64,000 nt of DNA, taken from contig NZ_JAHRGL010000017.1 in the NCBI RefSeq assembly GCF_019097855.1, forward strand, positions 36,613-100,612, read 5' to 3'. Shown here one piece after another: positions 1-9,493 of the stretch. The notes below the pieces were generated by a model. The model searched no databases. It was not told where the DNA came from and was given only the letters and a program-made list of their open reading frames with translations. Positions within the stretch are counted from its first letter, which is position 1; the number at the start of each line of letters is the position of its first letter. The stretch is from Geopseudomonas aromaticivorans (lineage in GTDB: Bacteria; Pseudomonadota; Gammaproteobacteria; Pseudomonadales; Pseudomonadaceae). The position numbers were made by a program, and so were the translations under genes.

Positions 1-31
1 CGGGAATGACGGGGTTCTTCCCAGCCGCCGT

Positions 32-1306
32 TCAGTGGGTGCGTTCCAGGTTGCCGAGCAGCGGCGCCGGCCGCGCGTCCGGGCGGGCCAGCAGCATCTG
101 CACCGTGCCGATGCTGCGCTCGAGGAAGCCGCCCTCGCAGTAGCACAGGTAGAACTCCCACAGCCGGTAGAAGTGCTCGTCGTAGCCGAGCTGCTCGAGG
201 TGGCCGCGCACGTGGCGCAGGTTGTCGTGCCAGTGGCGCAGGGTGCGCGCGTAGTGGGCGCCGAAGTCCTCGAGGTGCAGCAGGTTCATGTCGGTGTCGC
301 GGCTGACGGTGGTCAGCATCGCCTCGATCGACGGCAGCGCGCCACCGGGGAAGATGTAGCGCTGGATGAAGTCGACGCTGTTGCACGCCTGGCGGTAGCG
401 CTGGTCGCGGATGGTGATGGCCTGCAGCAGCATCAGCCCTTCAGGCTTGAGCAGCTGCGCGCACTGGCGGAAGTACTCCGGCAGGTAGCGGTGGCCGACC
501 GCCTCGATCATCTCGATCGACACCAGCTTGTCGAACCGGCCATCGAGCTCGCGATAGTCCTTGAGCAGCAGGGTGACCCGATGTTCCAGACCCATCTCGG
601 CGATGCTCCGGGCGGTGTAGGCGTGCTGCTCGCGTGACAGGGTGGTGGTGGTCACCCGGCAGCCATAGTGGCTGGCGGCGTACAGCGCCATGCTGCCCCA
701 GCCGGTACCGATCTCCAGGAGGTGGTCGGAGGGCTGCAAATCGAGCTTCTGGCAGATGCGCTCCAGCTTGTTGAGCTGCGCCTGCTCGAGGCTGTCGTCG
801 GCGGAGAGGAACATCGCCGCCGAGTACATCATGGTGCGGTCGAGGAAGGCCTCGAACAGCTCGTTGCCGAGATCGTAGTGGGCGGCGATGTTCTTCTGCG
901 AACCGGCCCGCGAGTTGCGGTTCAGCCAGTGCAGGGCGCGCAGCACGGGCCGGCCGAGGGCGGCCAGGCCACCCTCGAGGGCGTCGAGCACCTCGAGGTT
1001 GGCGACGAACACGCGGATCACCGCGGTCAGGTCCGGGCTGCTCCAGTAGCCGTGGATGTAGGCCTCGCCGGCGCCGATCGAACCGTTGCCGGCGACCAGG
1101 CCCCAGGCGGCGCTGTGGTGGATGTGGATTTCGCCATGCAGCGCGGCGTGCGGATCGCCGAAGCTGTGGCGCTCGTCGCCCTCGACCAGCAGCAGGCGGC
1201 CACGGCGCAGCTGGCCGAGCTGGCGCAGCACCGCGCGGCGCAGCAGGCCGGCGGCGAGGCCATCGGCAAGACGGGCGCGGGAGGCGGTCAGACTAGAGGT
1301 CTTCAT
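32..1306 (-). CDS. Cyclopropane-fatty-acid-synthase-like phospholipid methyltransferase (UfaM-type candidate)
   Basis: A 424-residue SAM-dependent methyltransferase of the Cfa/CmaS family, which methylates double bonds of membrane phospholipid acyl chains. The family's pre-catalytic segment NIAAHYDLGNELF lies at about residues 139-151 and the SAM glycine loop LEIGTGWG at 197-204. The segment that reads YSC in E. coli Cfa (Cys139, bicarbonate site) reads YSAAMF here, so this is unlikely to be the classical cyclopropane enzyme. Last gene of a light-type operon. Its ATG follows an AGGAG seven bases upstream and overlaps the end of the DUF1365 gene by 14 bases. In P. putida a light-induced relative, ufaM, makes the methylated precursor of furan fatty acids; that role is inferred here from family and context. 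Confidence 0.88.
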   Translation of the reverse strand: MKTSSLTASRARLADGLAAGLLRRAVLRQLGQLRRGRLLLVEGDERHSFGDPHAALHGEIHIHHSAAWGLVAGNGSIGAGEAYIHGYWSSPDLTAVIRVFVANLEVLDALEGGLAALGRPVLRALHWLNRNSRAGSQKNIAAHYDLGNELFEAFLDRTMMYSAAMFLSADDSLEQAQLNKLERICQKLDLQPSDHLLEIGTGWGSMALYAASHYGCRVTTTTLSREQHAYTARSIAEMGLEHRVTLLLKDYRELDGRFDKLVSIEMIEAVGHRYLPEYFRQCAQLLKPEGLMLLQAITIRDQRYRQACNSVDFIQRYIFPGGALPSIEAMLTTVSRDTDMNLLHLEDFGAHYARTLRHWHDNLRHVRGHLEQLGYDEHFYRLWEFYLCYCEGGFLERSIGTVQMLLARPDARPAPLLGNLERTH

Positions 1307-2090
1307 GGGCTTGCTCCTGGATCCGGGTGGCGACGCGACAGTCGCCGTCCGCCGGCTGATGGGAGAACAGCGGCACGCGCTTGAGCGCCAGGCGCAGGGC
1401 CTGCCAGTAGATGCCGAGCACGGTTTTCGCGCTCATCCACGGGAAGGCGCGCAGGTGGCGATGCAGGCCGGCGCGATCCAGCGGGCTGCGCTCGAGGGTG
1501 AGGGTGGCGTCGAACAGGCGGCCCTCGGCGTCGTGGTCTTCCATGTGCACGCCGAGGCGCTGCCCCGGTGCGCTGAAATGCATGCGGTACTCCAGCTCGC
1601 GCGGCAGGAACGGCGAGACGTGGAAGGCCTTGGCCACCGCGAAGTGCTGGCTGCCACTGCCCGCGGCCGGCAGCACGTAGTGGTAGCGCTCACGCCAGGG
1701 CGTGTTGCTGACCTCGCAGAGGATCGCCGCCAGCTGGCCGCCTTCGTCGAAGCAGTAGAAGAAGCTCACCGGGTTGAAGGTCAGTCCCCAGCAGCGTGGC
1801 TGGGTGAGCAGGCAGATGCGCCCCTGCGGCGCGTGGCCCAGCGCCTGGGCGACGCACTGGCGCACCGCATCGCTGAGCGCCATGCCCTGGCCGGTGAGCT
1901 GCGGCAGGTAGTCGCCCTGGCGAAACGACAGCAGCGCGAAGCGGCCGGGTCCGACCAGCGGCGACAGCCCGAACAGTGCCTCCTGCTCGCTGAGGTCGAG
2001 GTACAGCAGGCCGATGCGATAGCGGAACGCGTGCGCCCGCGGACGCACGCGCCGATGGCGCACCCAGCCGCTGTACAGCGCGCTGTTCAC
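1293..2090 (-). CDS. DUF1365 family protein
   Basis: 265 residues, starting NSALYSGWVRHRR after the initiator. DUF1365 proteins are of unknown biochemical function and are almost always found between a COG2907 flavin amine oxidase and a Cfa-like methyltransferase, as here. The start is taken as the GTG at 2090, because its four bases GTGA also contain the stop of the upstream flavoprotein gene, a translational-coupling arrangement. The open frame runs further upstream, but only as a shadow of that gene. A role in modifying membrane fatty acids is inferred from neighbourhood alone. Confidence 0.85.
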   Translation of the reverse strand: MNSALYSGWVRHRRVRPRAHAFRYRIGLLYLDLSEQEALFGLSPLVGPGRFALLSFRQGDYLPQLTGQGMALSDAVRQCVAQALGHAPQGRICLLTQPRCWGLTFNPVSFFYCFDEGGQLAAILCEVSNTPWRERYHYVLPAAGSGSQHFAVAKAFHVSPFLPRELEYRMHFSAPGQRLGVHMEDHDAEGRLFDATLTLERSPLDRAGLHRHLRAFPWMSAKTVLGIYWQALRLALKRVPLFSHQPADGDCRVATRIQEQAHEDL

Positions 2091-3334
2091 AGCGTTTCTC
2101 CGAAGGCTTCGGCCACGCGCAGGGCGCTGACCACGCCGTCCTCGTGGAAGCCGTTGGCCCAGTAGGCGCCGCAGTAGTAGCTGTGTTGCGCGCCGTGCAG
2201 TTCGCCCCAGCGCGCCTGGGCGGCGATGCCGGCCAGGCTGTACTGCGGGTGGGCGTACTTGAAGCGGCCGAGCACCCGCTGCGGGTCGATGGCCAGGTTC
2301 TGGTTGAGGCTGACGCACAGGGTCTGCGGCGCCTGGAGGCCCTGGAGGATGTTCATGTTGTAGGTCAGCGCCGCCGGCTGGCGCGGGTCGCCGCCGAGGC
2401 GGTAGTTCCAGCTGGCCCAGGCCAGCCGGCGGCGCGGCAGCAGGCTAGTGTCGGTGTGCAGCAGCACGTCGTTGTCGGCGTAGGGCAGGGCGCCGAGGAT
2501 CTCGCGCTCGGCGCGGCTGGGCGCGGCGAGCAGGGCCAGCGCCTGGTCGCTGTGGCAGGCGAACACGACCTTGTCGAAGCGCTCGCGGCCGGCGGCGCTG
2601 TGCACCGTGACGCCGTCGGCGTCGCGCTCGACCCTCAGCACCGGGCAGTTGAGGCGGATGGCGTCGGCAAAGCCCGCGGTCAGCGGCTCGATGTAGCTGC
2701 GCGAGCCACCCTTGATCACCCGCCACTGCGGACGGTCGTTGACCGACAGCAGGCCGTGGTTCTTGAAGAAGCGCACGAAGAACTCCAGCGGGAACTCCAG
2801 CATGCCGGCCAGCGACATCGACCAGATCGCCGCGCCCATCGGCACGATGTAATGGTCTATGAAGCGCCGGCCATAGGCGCGCTCGGCCAGGTAGCGGCCG
2901 AGGGTGATGCCGGCCGGCAGGCGGCCGCTGCCCAGATCCGCCAGCGCCTCGCGGTTGAAGCGCAGGATGTCGCGCAGCATGCCCCAGAAGCGCGGCGACA
3001 GCAGGTTGCTGCGCTGGGCGAACAGGCTGTTGAGGGTGTTGCCGTTGTACTCCAAGCCACTGCGCGGCTCATGCACCGAGAAGCTCATCTCGGTCGGCTG
3101 CGAGGCGACCCCCAGTTGGTCGAGCAGGCGGATGAAGTTGGGATAGGTCCAGTCGTTGAAGACGATGAAGCCGGTGTCGATGGCATGGCGGCGGCCATCC
3201 AGCGTGACATCCACGGTATGGGTGTGCCCGCCGATCCAGTCGCCGGCCTCGAACACGGTCAGTTCGTGCTGGCGCGCGAGCAGATGGGCGGTGGTCAGGC
3301 CGGCGATGCCGGTGCCGACTATGGCGACTCTCAT
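2087..3334 (-). CDS. FAD-dependent amine oxidase family protein (COG2907)
   Basis: A 415-residue flavoprotein. The N-terminus carries the Rossmann dinucleotide loop GTGIAG (residues 7-12) followed by the acidic residue of the second strand and IGGHTHT, typical of COG2907 NAD/FAD-binding proteins. These proteins travel with DUF1365 and a Cfa-like methyltransferase and are thought to oxidise or desaturate methylated acyl chains. The substrate cannot be read from the sequence. Its ATG overlaps the stop of the upstream SDR gene (ATGA) and its stop overlaps the GTG of DUF1365, so it is embedded in a tightly coupled operon. Confidence 0.88.
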   Translation of the reverse strand: MRVAIVGTGIAGLTTAHLLARQHELTVFEAGDWIGGHTHTVDVTLDGRRHAIDTGFIVFNDWTYPNFIRLLDQLGVASQPTEMSFSVHEPRSGLEYNGNTLNSLFAQRSNLLSPRFWGMLRDILRFNREALADLGSGRLPAGITLGRYLAERAYGRRFIDHYIVPMGAAIWSMSLAGMLEFPLEFFVRFFKNHGLLSVNDRPQWRVIKGGSRSYIEPLTAGFADAIRLNCPVLRVERDADGVTVHSAAGRERFDKVVFACHSDQALALLAAPSRAEREILGALPYADNDVLLHTDTSLLPRRRLAWASWNYRLGGDPRQPAALTYNMNILQGLQAPQTLCVSLNQNLAIDPQRVLGRFKYAHPQYSLAGIAAQARWGELHGAQHSYYCGAYWANGFHEDGVVSALRVAEAFGETL

Positions 3335-4101
3335 CGGGATACATCCTGGGAAGGGTTGCGGCTCATGCGCCGGAGCAGGGCCAGCTGCAGGCGCCCGGGC
3401 AGGTGGGCGAGTAGCAGCAACAGGGCAATGAACGGGGTGGGGAAGGCGATTTCTAGCGGGCGCTGTTCCAGCCGCGCGGCGATGTGGCGGGCAGCCTTGT
3501 CGGCCGGCCAGCGCATCGGCATGGCGAAGTCGTTCTGGCGGGTCAGCGGGGTATCGACGAAGCCGGGGCTGATCAGGGTGACGGCGATGCCTTCGGCGGC
3601 CAGGTCGACGCGCAGCGACTGCAGCAGGTAGCGCAGCGCCGCCTTGGAAGCGCCATAGGCCTCGGCGCGCGGCAGCGGCAGGAAGGTCACCGCGCTGGCC
3701 ACCCCGGCCAGCAGCGGCTGGTCACCCTTGCGCAGCAGCGGCAGGGCGGCCTCGATGCAGTGGGCGGCGGCCAGCAGGTTGCTGTCCATCACCCGCTCGA
3801 CCATCGCCGCCTCGAAGGCGCGCACGTCGAGATACTCGCAGGTGCCGGCGTTGAGGATGGCCATGTCCAGCGCTCCCCATTCGGCGTCGATTTGCGCCGC
3901 GATGGCGGCCACCGCGGCCGGATCGGTGAGATCGCCCGGCAGCACCAGCACCTGCCCGGGCCAGCGTGCGGCCAGGGCGTCGAGCGGTTCGCGGCGCCGC
4001 GCGCTGAGCGCCAGGCGCTGGCCGCGCTGCAGCAGCTGCTCGGCCAGGGCGGCGCCGATGCCGCTGCTGGCGCCGGTCAGCCAGATGCGTCTTGCGTTCA
4101 T
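3331..4101 (-). CDS. SDR family NAD(P)-dependent oxidoreductase
   Basis: 256 residues, classical short-chain dehydrogenase. The cofactor loop TGASSGIG is at residues 9-16, the NAG motif near residue 86 and the catalytic YGASK at about 148-152. The C-terminus is hydrophobic (FIALLLLLAHLPG) and could associate with the membrane. Start and stop both overlap neighbours through ATGA junctions. The substrate is unknown; the context (fatty-acid-modifying enzymes, photolyase) suggests a lipid-derived carbonyl, which is inference. An SDR and an NTF2-like gene with a flavin amine oxidase also occur in singlet-oxygen regulons of other proteobacteria. Confidence 0.88.
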   Translation of the reverse strand: MNARRIWLTGASSGIGAALAEQLLQRGQRLALSARRREPLDALAARWPGQVLVLPGDLTDPAAVAAIAAQIDAEWGALDMAILNAGTCEYLDVRAFEAAMVERVMDSNLLAAAHCIEAALPLLRKGDQPLLAGVASAVTFLPLPRAEAYGASKAALRYLLQSLRVDLAAEGIAVTLISPGFVDTPLTRQNDFAMPMRWPADKAARHIAARLEQRPLEIAFPTPFIALLLLLAHLPGRLQLALLRRMSRNPSQDVSR

Positions 4102-4544
4102 GCCAGCCTCCTCTTCAGCCAGGCGATGGCCCGGCCGAATACCGGCAGGTGCTCGTAGAGCAGCGCGCCGGCGTCGAAATAGTCGCGGTGGCGGTAGACC
4201 CGGCCGTCCTGCCAGAGCAGGTGCGAGCAGCCGTCGACGCGGATCGGTCTCCCGCCGGCCAGGCGCGGGTGGCGGTAGCTCATGCTCCAGCGCAGGTAGC
4301 CCTCGCCCTCGTGCACTTCATCGCAGCCGTGGAACTCGAAGCGCAGCTCCTGCACGTTGGCGTACAGCTCGGCGAAGTAGCGCCGCAGGGCGGCCAGGCC
4401 GCGGATCTCGTGCAGTGGATCGATGAACAGGGCGTCGGCGCTGTACAGCTCGCCGAGGCACTCGAGGCTGTCCTTGTCCAGCGCAGCGAAGCGGCGGGCG
4501 AAGGTGGGCAGGAAGTCGATCATCGTCGAGTCCTCGTCGCTCAT
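4098..4544 (-). CDS. SnoaL/NTF2-like protein
   Basis: 148 residues with the alpha/beta-barrel pattern of nuclear-transport-factor-2-like (SnoaL) proteins: an N-terminal helix, ALFIDPLHEIRG, AALRRYFAELYANVQELRFEFHGC and a C-terminal GRVYRHRDYFDAGALLYEHLP. The family includes small isomerases and many proteins of unknown activity. The start chosen is the ATG at 4544, whose ATGA overlaps the photolyase stop; an internal ATG at 4523 would shorten it by seven residues. It sits in the photolyase-methyltransferase operon between phrB and the SDR. Confidence 0.82.
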   Translation of the reverse strand: MSDEDSTMIDFLPTFARRFAALDKDSLECLGELYSADALFIDPLHEIRGLAALRRYFAELYANVQELRFEFHGCDEVHEGEGYLRWSMSYRHPRLAGGRPIRVDGCSHLLWQDGRVYRHRDYFDAGALLYEHLPVFGRAIAWLKRRLA

Positions 4545-5977
4545 GCCGGCGCCTGGTCCAGCGCCTTGAAGGCCGCCAGGGCGCGCTCGCGCGAACGGGC
4601 CAGGTCGACGATCGGCCGCGGGTAGTCGGGCAAGCCGAACAGCCCGCCCAGCGCTGCCGGGTTGTGGATGTCGCGCCTGTCCACTGCGGCCAGCTCGGGC
4701 AGCCACTGGCGGATGAAGGCGCCGTCCGGGTCGAAGCGTTCCGCCTGGGTCAGCGGGTTGAAGATGCGGAAGTAGGGCGCCGCGTCGGTGCCGGTGGAGG
4801 CGCTCCACTGCCAGCCGCCGTTGTTGGCGGCCAGGTCGCCGTCGATCAGCTGGCGCATGAACCAGCGTTCGCCGTGGCGCCAGTCGATCAGCAGGTTCTT
4901 GGTCAGGAACATGGCGACGATCATGCGCAGGCGGTTGTGCATCCAGCCGGTGGCCAGCAGCTGGCGCATCGCCGCATCGACGATGGGGATGCCGGTGCGG
5001 CCCTGCTGCCAGGCCTCGAGATCGGCCGGCGCATCGCGCCAGGCCAGCGCCTCGGTTTCCGGGCGGAAGGCGCGGCCCATCGACACCCGCGGATAGCCGA
5101 CCAGGATGTGCTTGTAGAACTCGCGCCACAGCAGCTCGCTGATCCAGGTGACCACGCCAGGATTGCCGTCGGCGAATTCGCCGCCGTTGACCTGCAGCGC
5201 GGCGTGCAGGCACTGGCGCGGCGACAGCACGCCGGCCGCCAGATACGGCGACAGGCCGCTGGTGCCGGGCTGGGCGGGGAAGTCGCGCTCGTTGTGGTAC
5301 CACTGCAGATGCTGGTCGGCGAAGCTGGCCAGCTGGCGGTGCGCCGCCGCCTCGCCGGCCGGCCACAGCTGGCGCAGGCTCGCGCTCGGCGTGGGGAAGC
5401 CGTCGATGGTCGCGGGCAGCGGATCGCTGGCGATGCCGCTCGCCGCCTGGATGCGCGGCAGTGGCTGCTGCGGCGGCAGGCCCTGCGCCAGACGCGCATA
5501 GCAGGCCTTGCGGAACTGGCTGAACACCTGGAAGTAGCCGCCGCTCTTGGTCAGCACGCTGCCGGGAGCGAACAGCAGCTGGTCGAGATGGCTGTGCCAG
5601 GCGATCCCGGCGCTCTCCAGCGTGGCCGCCACCACCTGGTCGCGGCGCTGTTCGTGTACGCCGTACTCGGCGTTGACGTGCACCGCGTCGACGCCGTGCT
5701 CGCGGCACAGCTGCAGCAGCACAGCGGGCGCATCGGCCCAGCGCTCGGCCGTGCGCAGCAGCAGCGGGATGTTCAGCGCCGCCAGGTTCTGGGAGAGCTC
5801 AGCCAGGTTGCGCAGCCAGAAGTCGACCTTGCAGGCGGCATCGTCATGTTCACGCCACTGCGCCGGCGCGATCAGCCAGACTGCCAGCAGCCGGCCGTTG
5901 CCGCTGGCCGCCGCGGCGGCCAGGGCGGTGTTGTCGCGCACGCGCAGGTCGCTGCGCAGCCAGACGAGGCGGGTCAT
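4541..5977 (-). CDS. phrB: Deoxyribodipyrimidine photolyase (CPD class I)
   Basis: A 478-residue blue-light DNA repair enzyme that splits cyclobutane pyrimidine dimers using FAD plus an antenna chromophore. The N-terminal antenna domain starts TRLVWLRSDLRVRDN. The FAD-binding C-terminal half shows TSGLSPYLAAGVLSPR, LLWREFYKHIL, GIPIVDAAMRQL, WMHNRLRM and NNGGWQW. The length is normal for the family. The start at 5977 is preferred over ATGs at 5983 and 5986 because GAGG then lies nine bases upstream. It is downstream of the light regulator gene, so induction by light is expected, as shown for phrB in P. putida. Confidence 0.95.
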   Translation of the reverse strand: MTRLVWLRSDLRVRDNTALAAAAASGNGRLLAVWLIAPAQWREHDDAACKVDFWLRNLAELSQNLAALNIPLLLRTAERWADAPAVLLQLCREHGVDAVHVNAEYGVHEQRRDQVVAATLESAGIAWHSHLDQLLFAPGSVLTKSGGYFQVFSQFRKACYARLAQGLPPQQPLPRIQAASGIASDPLPATIDGFPTPSASLRQLWPAGEAAAHRQLASFADQHLQWYHNERDFPAQPGTSGLSPYLAAGVLSPRQCLHAALQVNGGEFADGNPGVVTWISELLWREFYKHILVGYPRVSMGRAFRPETEALAWRDAPADLEAWQQGRTGIPIVDAAMRQLLATGWMHNRLRMIVAMFLTKNLLIDWRHGERWFMRQLIDGDLAANNGGWQWSASTGTDAAPYFRIFNPLTQAERFDPDGAFIRQWLPELAAVDRRDIHNPAALGGLFGLPDYPRPIVDLARSRERALAAFKALDQAPA

Positions 5978-5988
5978 CGGCATCATCC

Positions 5989-6954
5989 TCAGGGGGCGGC
6001 GGCGAACAGGCCGCGCTGGTGCAGGTAGTGGTGGGCGTCGAGCGGCGAGTCGGCCAGCGCCAGGCGCTCGAGGGCGGCCAGCTCGTCGCGGTGGATCTGC
6101 GCGGCCGGGCCGGCGAGCAGCAGCGGCACAGCGCAGCCGGCATGCAGGCGCGGCAGCTGGCGGCGCAGCTGCGCGCTGTCCAGCGCCTGGCTGGAATACA
6201 GCAGCACGGCACGCGGCTGCAGGCGTTCGACGGCGAGGTTCAGCTCGCCCGCCGGCACGCTCCAGTCGAGTACCTCGACCGGGCACTGGCTGTCGCTGAG
6301 CAGCCAGGCGCACAGCCACAGGCCGGGTTCCATCGGCAGCTCCGACAGGTTGGCGAGCAGCACGGGTGCGCCCTGCAGCTGACGGTTGTTGTGGTAGACC
6401 CGCGCGCCGAGGCGGCTGCGCAGCCAGGAGCGCAGGAACACCCGCTCCAGCGCCGCGCCGAACTGGCCCTGCCAGCGCTGCTCCAGCTCGGCGAGCAACG
6501 GCAGCAGCAGGTGGCGGCACAGCGGCTGCGGCGGGTACAGCGCCAGGGCGCGGTTGTAGGCATCGTCGAGGCGGCGCTCGGCCAGCGAGGCGACGGCCTC
6601 GAGCAGCTCGCCGCGCAGACTTTCCCACGGACCGTCGGCGCTGCCGGCAGGTGGCGCATCGTGGTCGAGCAGGTCGCGGATCTGGCTGACCGCCACGCCG
6701 CGGTTGAGCCAGGTGAGGATCGCCTGGATGCGCTCGACGTGGGCTTGGCCGTACAGGCGGTGACCCTTGGCGGTGCGCTGCGGCATGATCAGGCCGTAGC
6801 GGCGCTCCCAGGCGCGCAGAGTCACCGGGTTGACGCCGGTCTGCCGCGCCACCTCGCGGATCGGCAGCAGGCCCGCGGCGAGCTCCTCGGCGCCGAGCTC
6901 GGCCGCGTCGTCGGCTGCCAGCGGCAGGTGCGCCATGGCGGTGGTAGCGCTCAT
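5989..6954 (-). CDS. MerR-family regulator, LitR/CarH class II (PplR1-like)
   Basis: 321 residues. A MerR winged helix-turn-helix occupies about residues 30-100 (PIREVARQTGVNPVTLRAWERRYGL, then KGHRLYGQAHVERI), followed by a region resembling the cobalamin-binding fold of CarH/LitR. The DxHxxG signature that ligates cobalamin is missing, which is the class II condition described for PplR proteins of P. putida. Those proteins respond to light together with separate LOV photoreceptors, which are not in this window. The gene precedes phrB and its ATG overlaps the upstream stop (ATGA). It probably binds the TGTACA direct repeats at 7956-7979, 8006-8029 and 9348-9371. Confidence 0.87.
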   Translation of the reverse strand: MSATTAMAHLPLAADDAAELGAEELAAGLLPIREVARQTGVNPVTLRAWERRYGLIMPQRTAKGHRLYGQAHVERIQAILTWLNRGVAVSQIRDLLDHDAPPAGSADGPWESLRGELLEAVASLAERRLDDAYNRALALYPPQPLCRHLLLPLLAELEQRWQGQFGAALERVFLRSWLRSRLGARVYHNNRQLQGAPVLLANLSELPMEPGLWLCAWLLSDSQCPVEVLDWSVPAGELNLAVERLQPRAVLLYSSQALDSAQLRRQLPRLHAGCAVPLLLAGPAAQIHRDELAALERLALADSPLDAHHYLHQRGLFAAAP

Positions 6955-7910
6955 ATCGCGTTGCGCAGGCTGAGGGCTTCCGGATGCGGCTGCATGTACG
7001 CCTGCACGGCGATGTAGCGGTCCGGGTGGCGGCGGAAGTGGTGCTTGAGCAGGGTCAGCGGCACCACCAGCGGCACCACGCCACTGCGGTACTGCGCGAT
7101 CAACTGCTGGATCTCGTGGCGCTCCTCGCTGGGCAGGGCGCGGCGCAGGTAGCCGGACAGGTGCTGCAGGACGTTGGCGTGGGTGCCGCGGGTGGCGCAC
7201 TTCTGCAGCGCCGCCATCAGCGCGGCGAAGTAGCGCGGACCCAGTTCGGCGGGGTCGTGCTCGCCGATGCCGGCCAGCAGGCGACCCAGCTCGCGGTACT
7301 TGAGCGGGTTGTGGGCCATCAGCAGGTACTTGTGCCGCGAGTGGAAGGCGATGATCGCCTTGCGGGTCAGCCCCTCGGCGCACAGGCGCTGCCAGTCGCC
7401 ATAGGCGTAGACGCGGGCGATGAAGTTCTCGCGCAATACCGGGTCGTTGAGGCGGCCGTCTTCCTCGATCGGCAACTCCGGGCGCAGGCGGGCGAAGGTG
7501 GCGGTGAACAGGCCCTGGCCGTGCTCGGCCGGGCGGCCGTTGGCCTGGTAGACCTTGACCCGCTCCATGCCGCAGGAGGGCGATTTCTGCATGACGATTA
7601 GGCCGCTGATGTCGGTCAGCTCGGCGGCCATGCGCTCGCCGTAGGCGACCAGCGGCGCGCTGACGTCACGCTCGCGGCTGACGGTGCCGACCGCGCGCGG
7701 TGCCTGCGGATCGCCGACCAGGCGGATCGGCTCGCGGGGGATGCCGAGGCCGATGGCCACTTCCGGGCACAGCGGCTGGAAGTCGAAGTACTGCGCCAAG
7801 GTCTGGCGGCACAGTTGCGATTGCTTGTGCCCGCCGTTGTAGCGCACCTCGTTGCCGAGCAGGCAGGCGCTGATGGCGAGTTTGAGGCGGGGCGGCTGGA
7901 CGCTGGACAT
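6951..7910 (-). CDS. DUF523 and DUF1722 domain protein (YbgA family)
   Basis: 319 residues with an N-terminal DUF523 domain (ISACLLGNEVRYNGGHK, QKSPSCGMERVKVY) containing the conserved cysteines, and a C-terminal DUF1722 domain (about 190-310; FHSRHKYLLMAHNPLKYRELG). The function is unknown; the pair is repeatedly found beside photolyase genes. First gene of the leftward operon. The start is the ATG at 7910; the frame stays open to 7994, but that stretch holds TGTACA operators and a promoter, so it is leader rather than coding. Confidence 0.87.
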   Translation of the reverse strand: MSSVQPPRLKLAISACLLGNEVRYNGGHKQSQLCRQTLAQYFDFQPLCPEVAIGLGIPREPIRLVGDPQAPRAVGTVSRERDVSAPLVAYGERMAAELTDISGLIVMQKSPSCGMERVKVYQANGRPAEHGQGLFTATFARLRPELPIEEDGRLNDPVLRENFIARVYAYGDWQRLCAEGLTRKAIIAFHSRHKYLLMAHNPLKYRELGRLLAGIGEHDPAELGPRYFAALMAALQKCATRGTHANVLQHLSGYLRRALPSEERHEIQQLIAQYRSGVVPLVVPLTLLKHHFRRHPDRYIAVQAYMQPHPEALSLRNAI

Positions 7911-7955
7911 GGTGGGCACCTGGGCTGCGGCTTGTACAGCAGCGCGGGCGCAACC

Positions 7956-8029
7956 TGTACAAGCAAAGGTTTCTGTACAACACGGCCTTATCATAGGGTA
8001 TGTGTTGTACAGGTCAAATGCTTTGTACA
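7956..8029 (-). promoter_or_regulatory. Promoter with two PplR/LitR-type operators for the photolyase operon
   Basis: Two direct repeats of TGTACA, each separated by exactly 12 bases: 8006-8011 with 8024-8029, and 7956-7961 with 7974-7979. On the minus strand a -35 TTGACC (8017-8012) lies between the two halves of the upstream pair and a -10 TATGAT (7995-7990) follows after 16 bases. The operator therefore flanks the -35, as expected for a MerR-family regulator. The second pair falls just downstream of the predicted start point. A fifth, unpaired TGTACA is at 7933-7938. TGTACA-N12-TGTACA matches the PplR1 consensus published for P. putida. Confidence 0.82.
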
Positions 8030-8090
8030 GCTTTTGTATTGCTTTGGATGAGTGGTGCGCGGGTCGACCGCTGGCAGGACGCGGCGCGGG

Positions 8091-9312
<1,222 letters not shown>

Positions 9313-9347
9313 TTACCGGGACTACAGGCTAACCCTTGGACTTAACT

Positions 9348-9371
9348 TGTACAATATGTGATTCTTGTACA
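9348..9371. promoter_or_regulatory. PplR/LitR-type operator TGTACA-N12-TGTACA
   Basis: Two TGTACA half-sites at 9348-9353 and 9366-9371 with exactly 12 bases between them, the same geometry as the operators before the photolyase operon. The site lies between the divergent renalase-like gene (start 9300) and TIGR01777 gene (start 9494), nearer the former. Because TGTACA is a palindrome the site alone does not say which promoter it serves, and neither direction shows a clear -10. Confidence 0.75.
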
Positions 9372-9493
9372 GAATGGACCTGTCCAATCCAGCCATGAAC
9401 CCGGCCACTGCACAGGGCACCCTGCCTGGCCGGTAATTGCAGTGTGGACCAGACTGTGAACTGACGCATGCACAACGACAAGGAGATACCGCG

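Noticed and set aside
35-2165. Long open frames on the plus strand opposite the cfa and DUF1365 genes
   Set aside because: Low-complexity Ala/Arg/Val-rich translations without family motifs; they are mirror frames of high-GC coding DNA, as are similar frames throughout the window.
7910-7994. N-terminal extension of the DUF523/DUF1722 protein (28 extra codons)
   Set aside because: The stretch contains operator half-sites and the predicted transcript start, and the translated residues do not resemble the family N-terminus.
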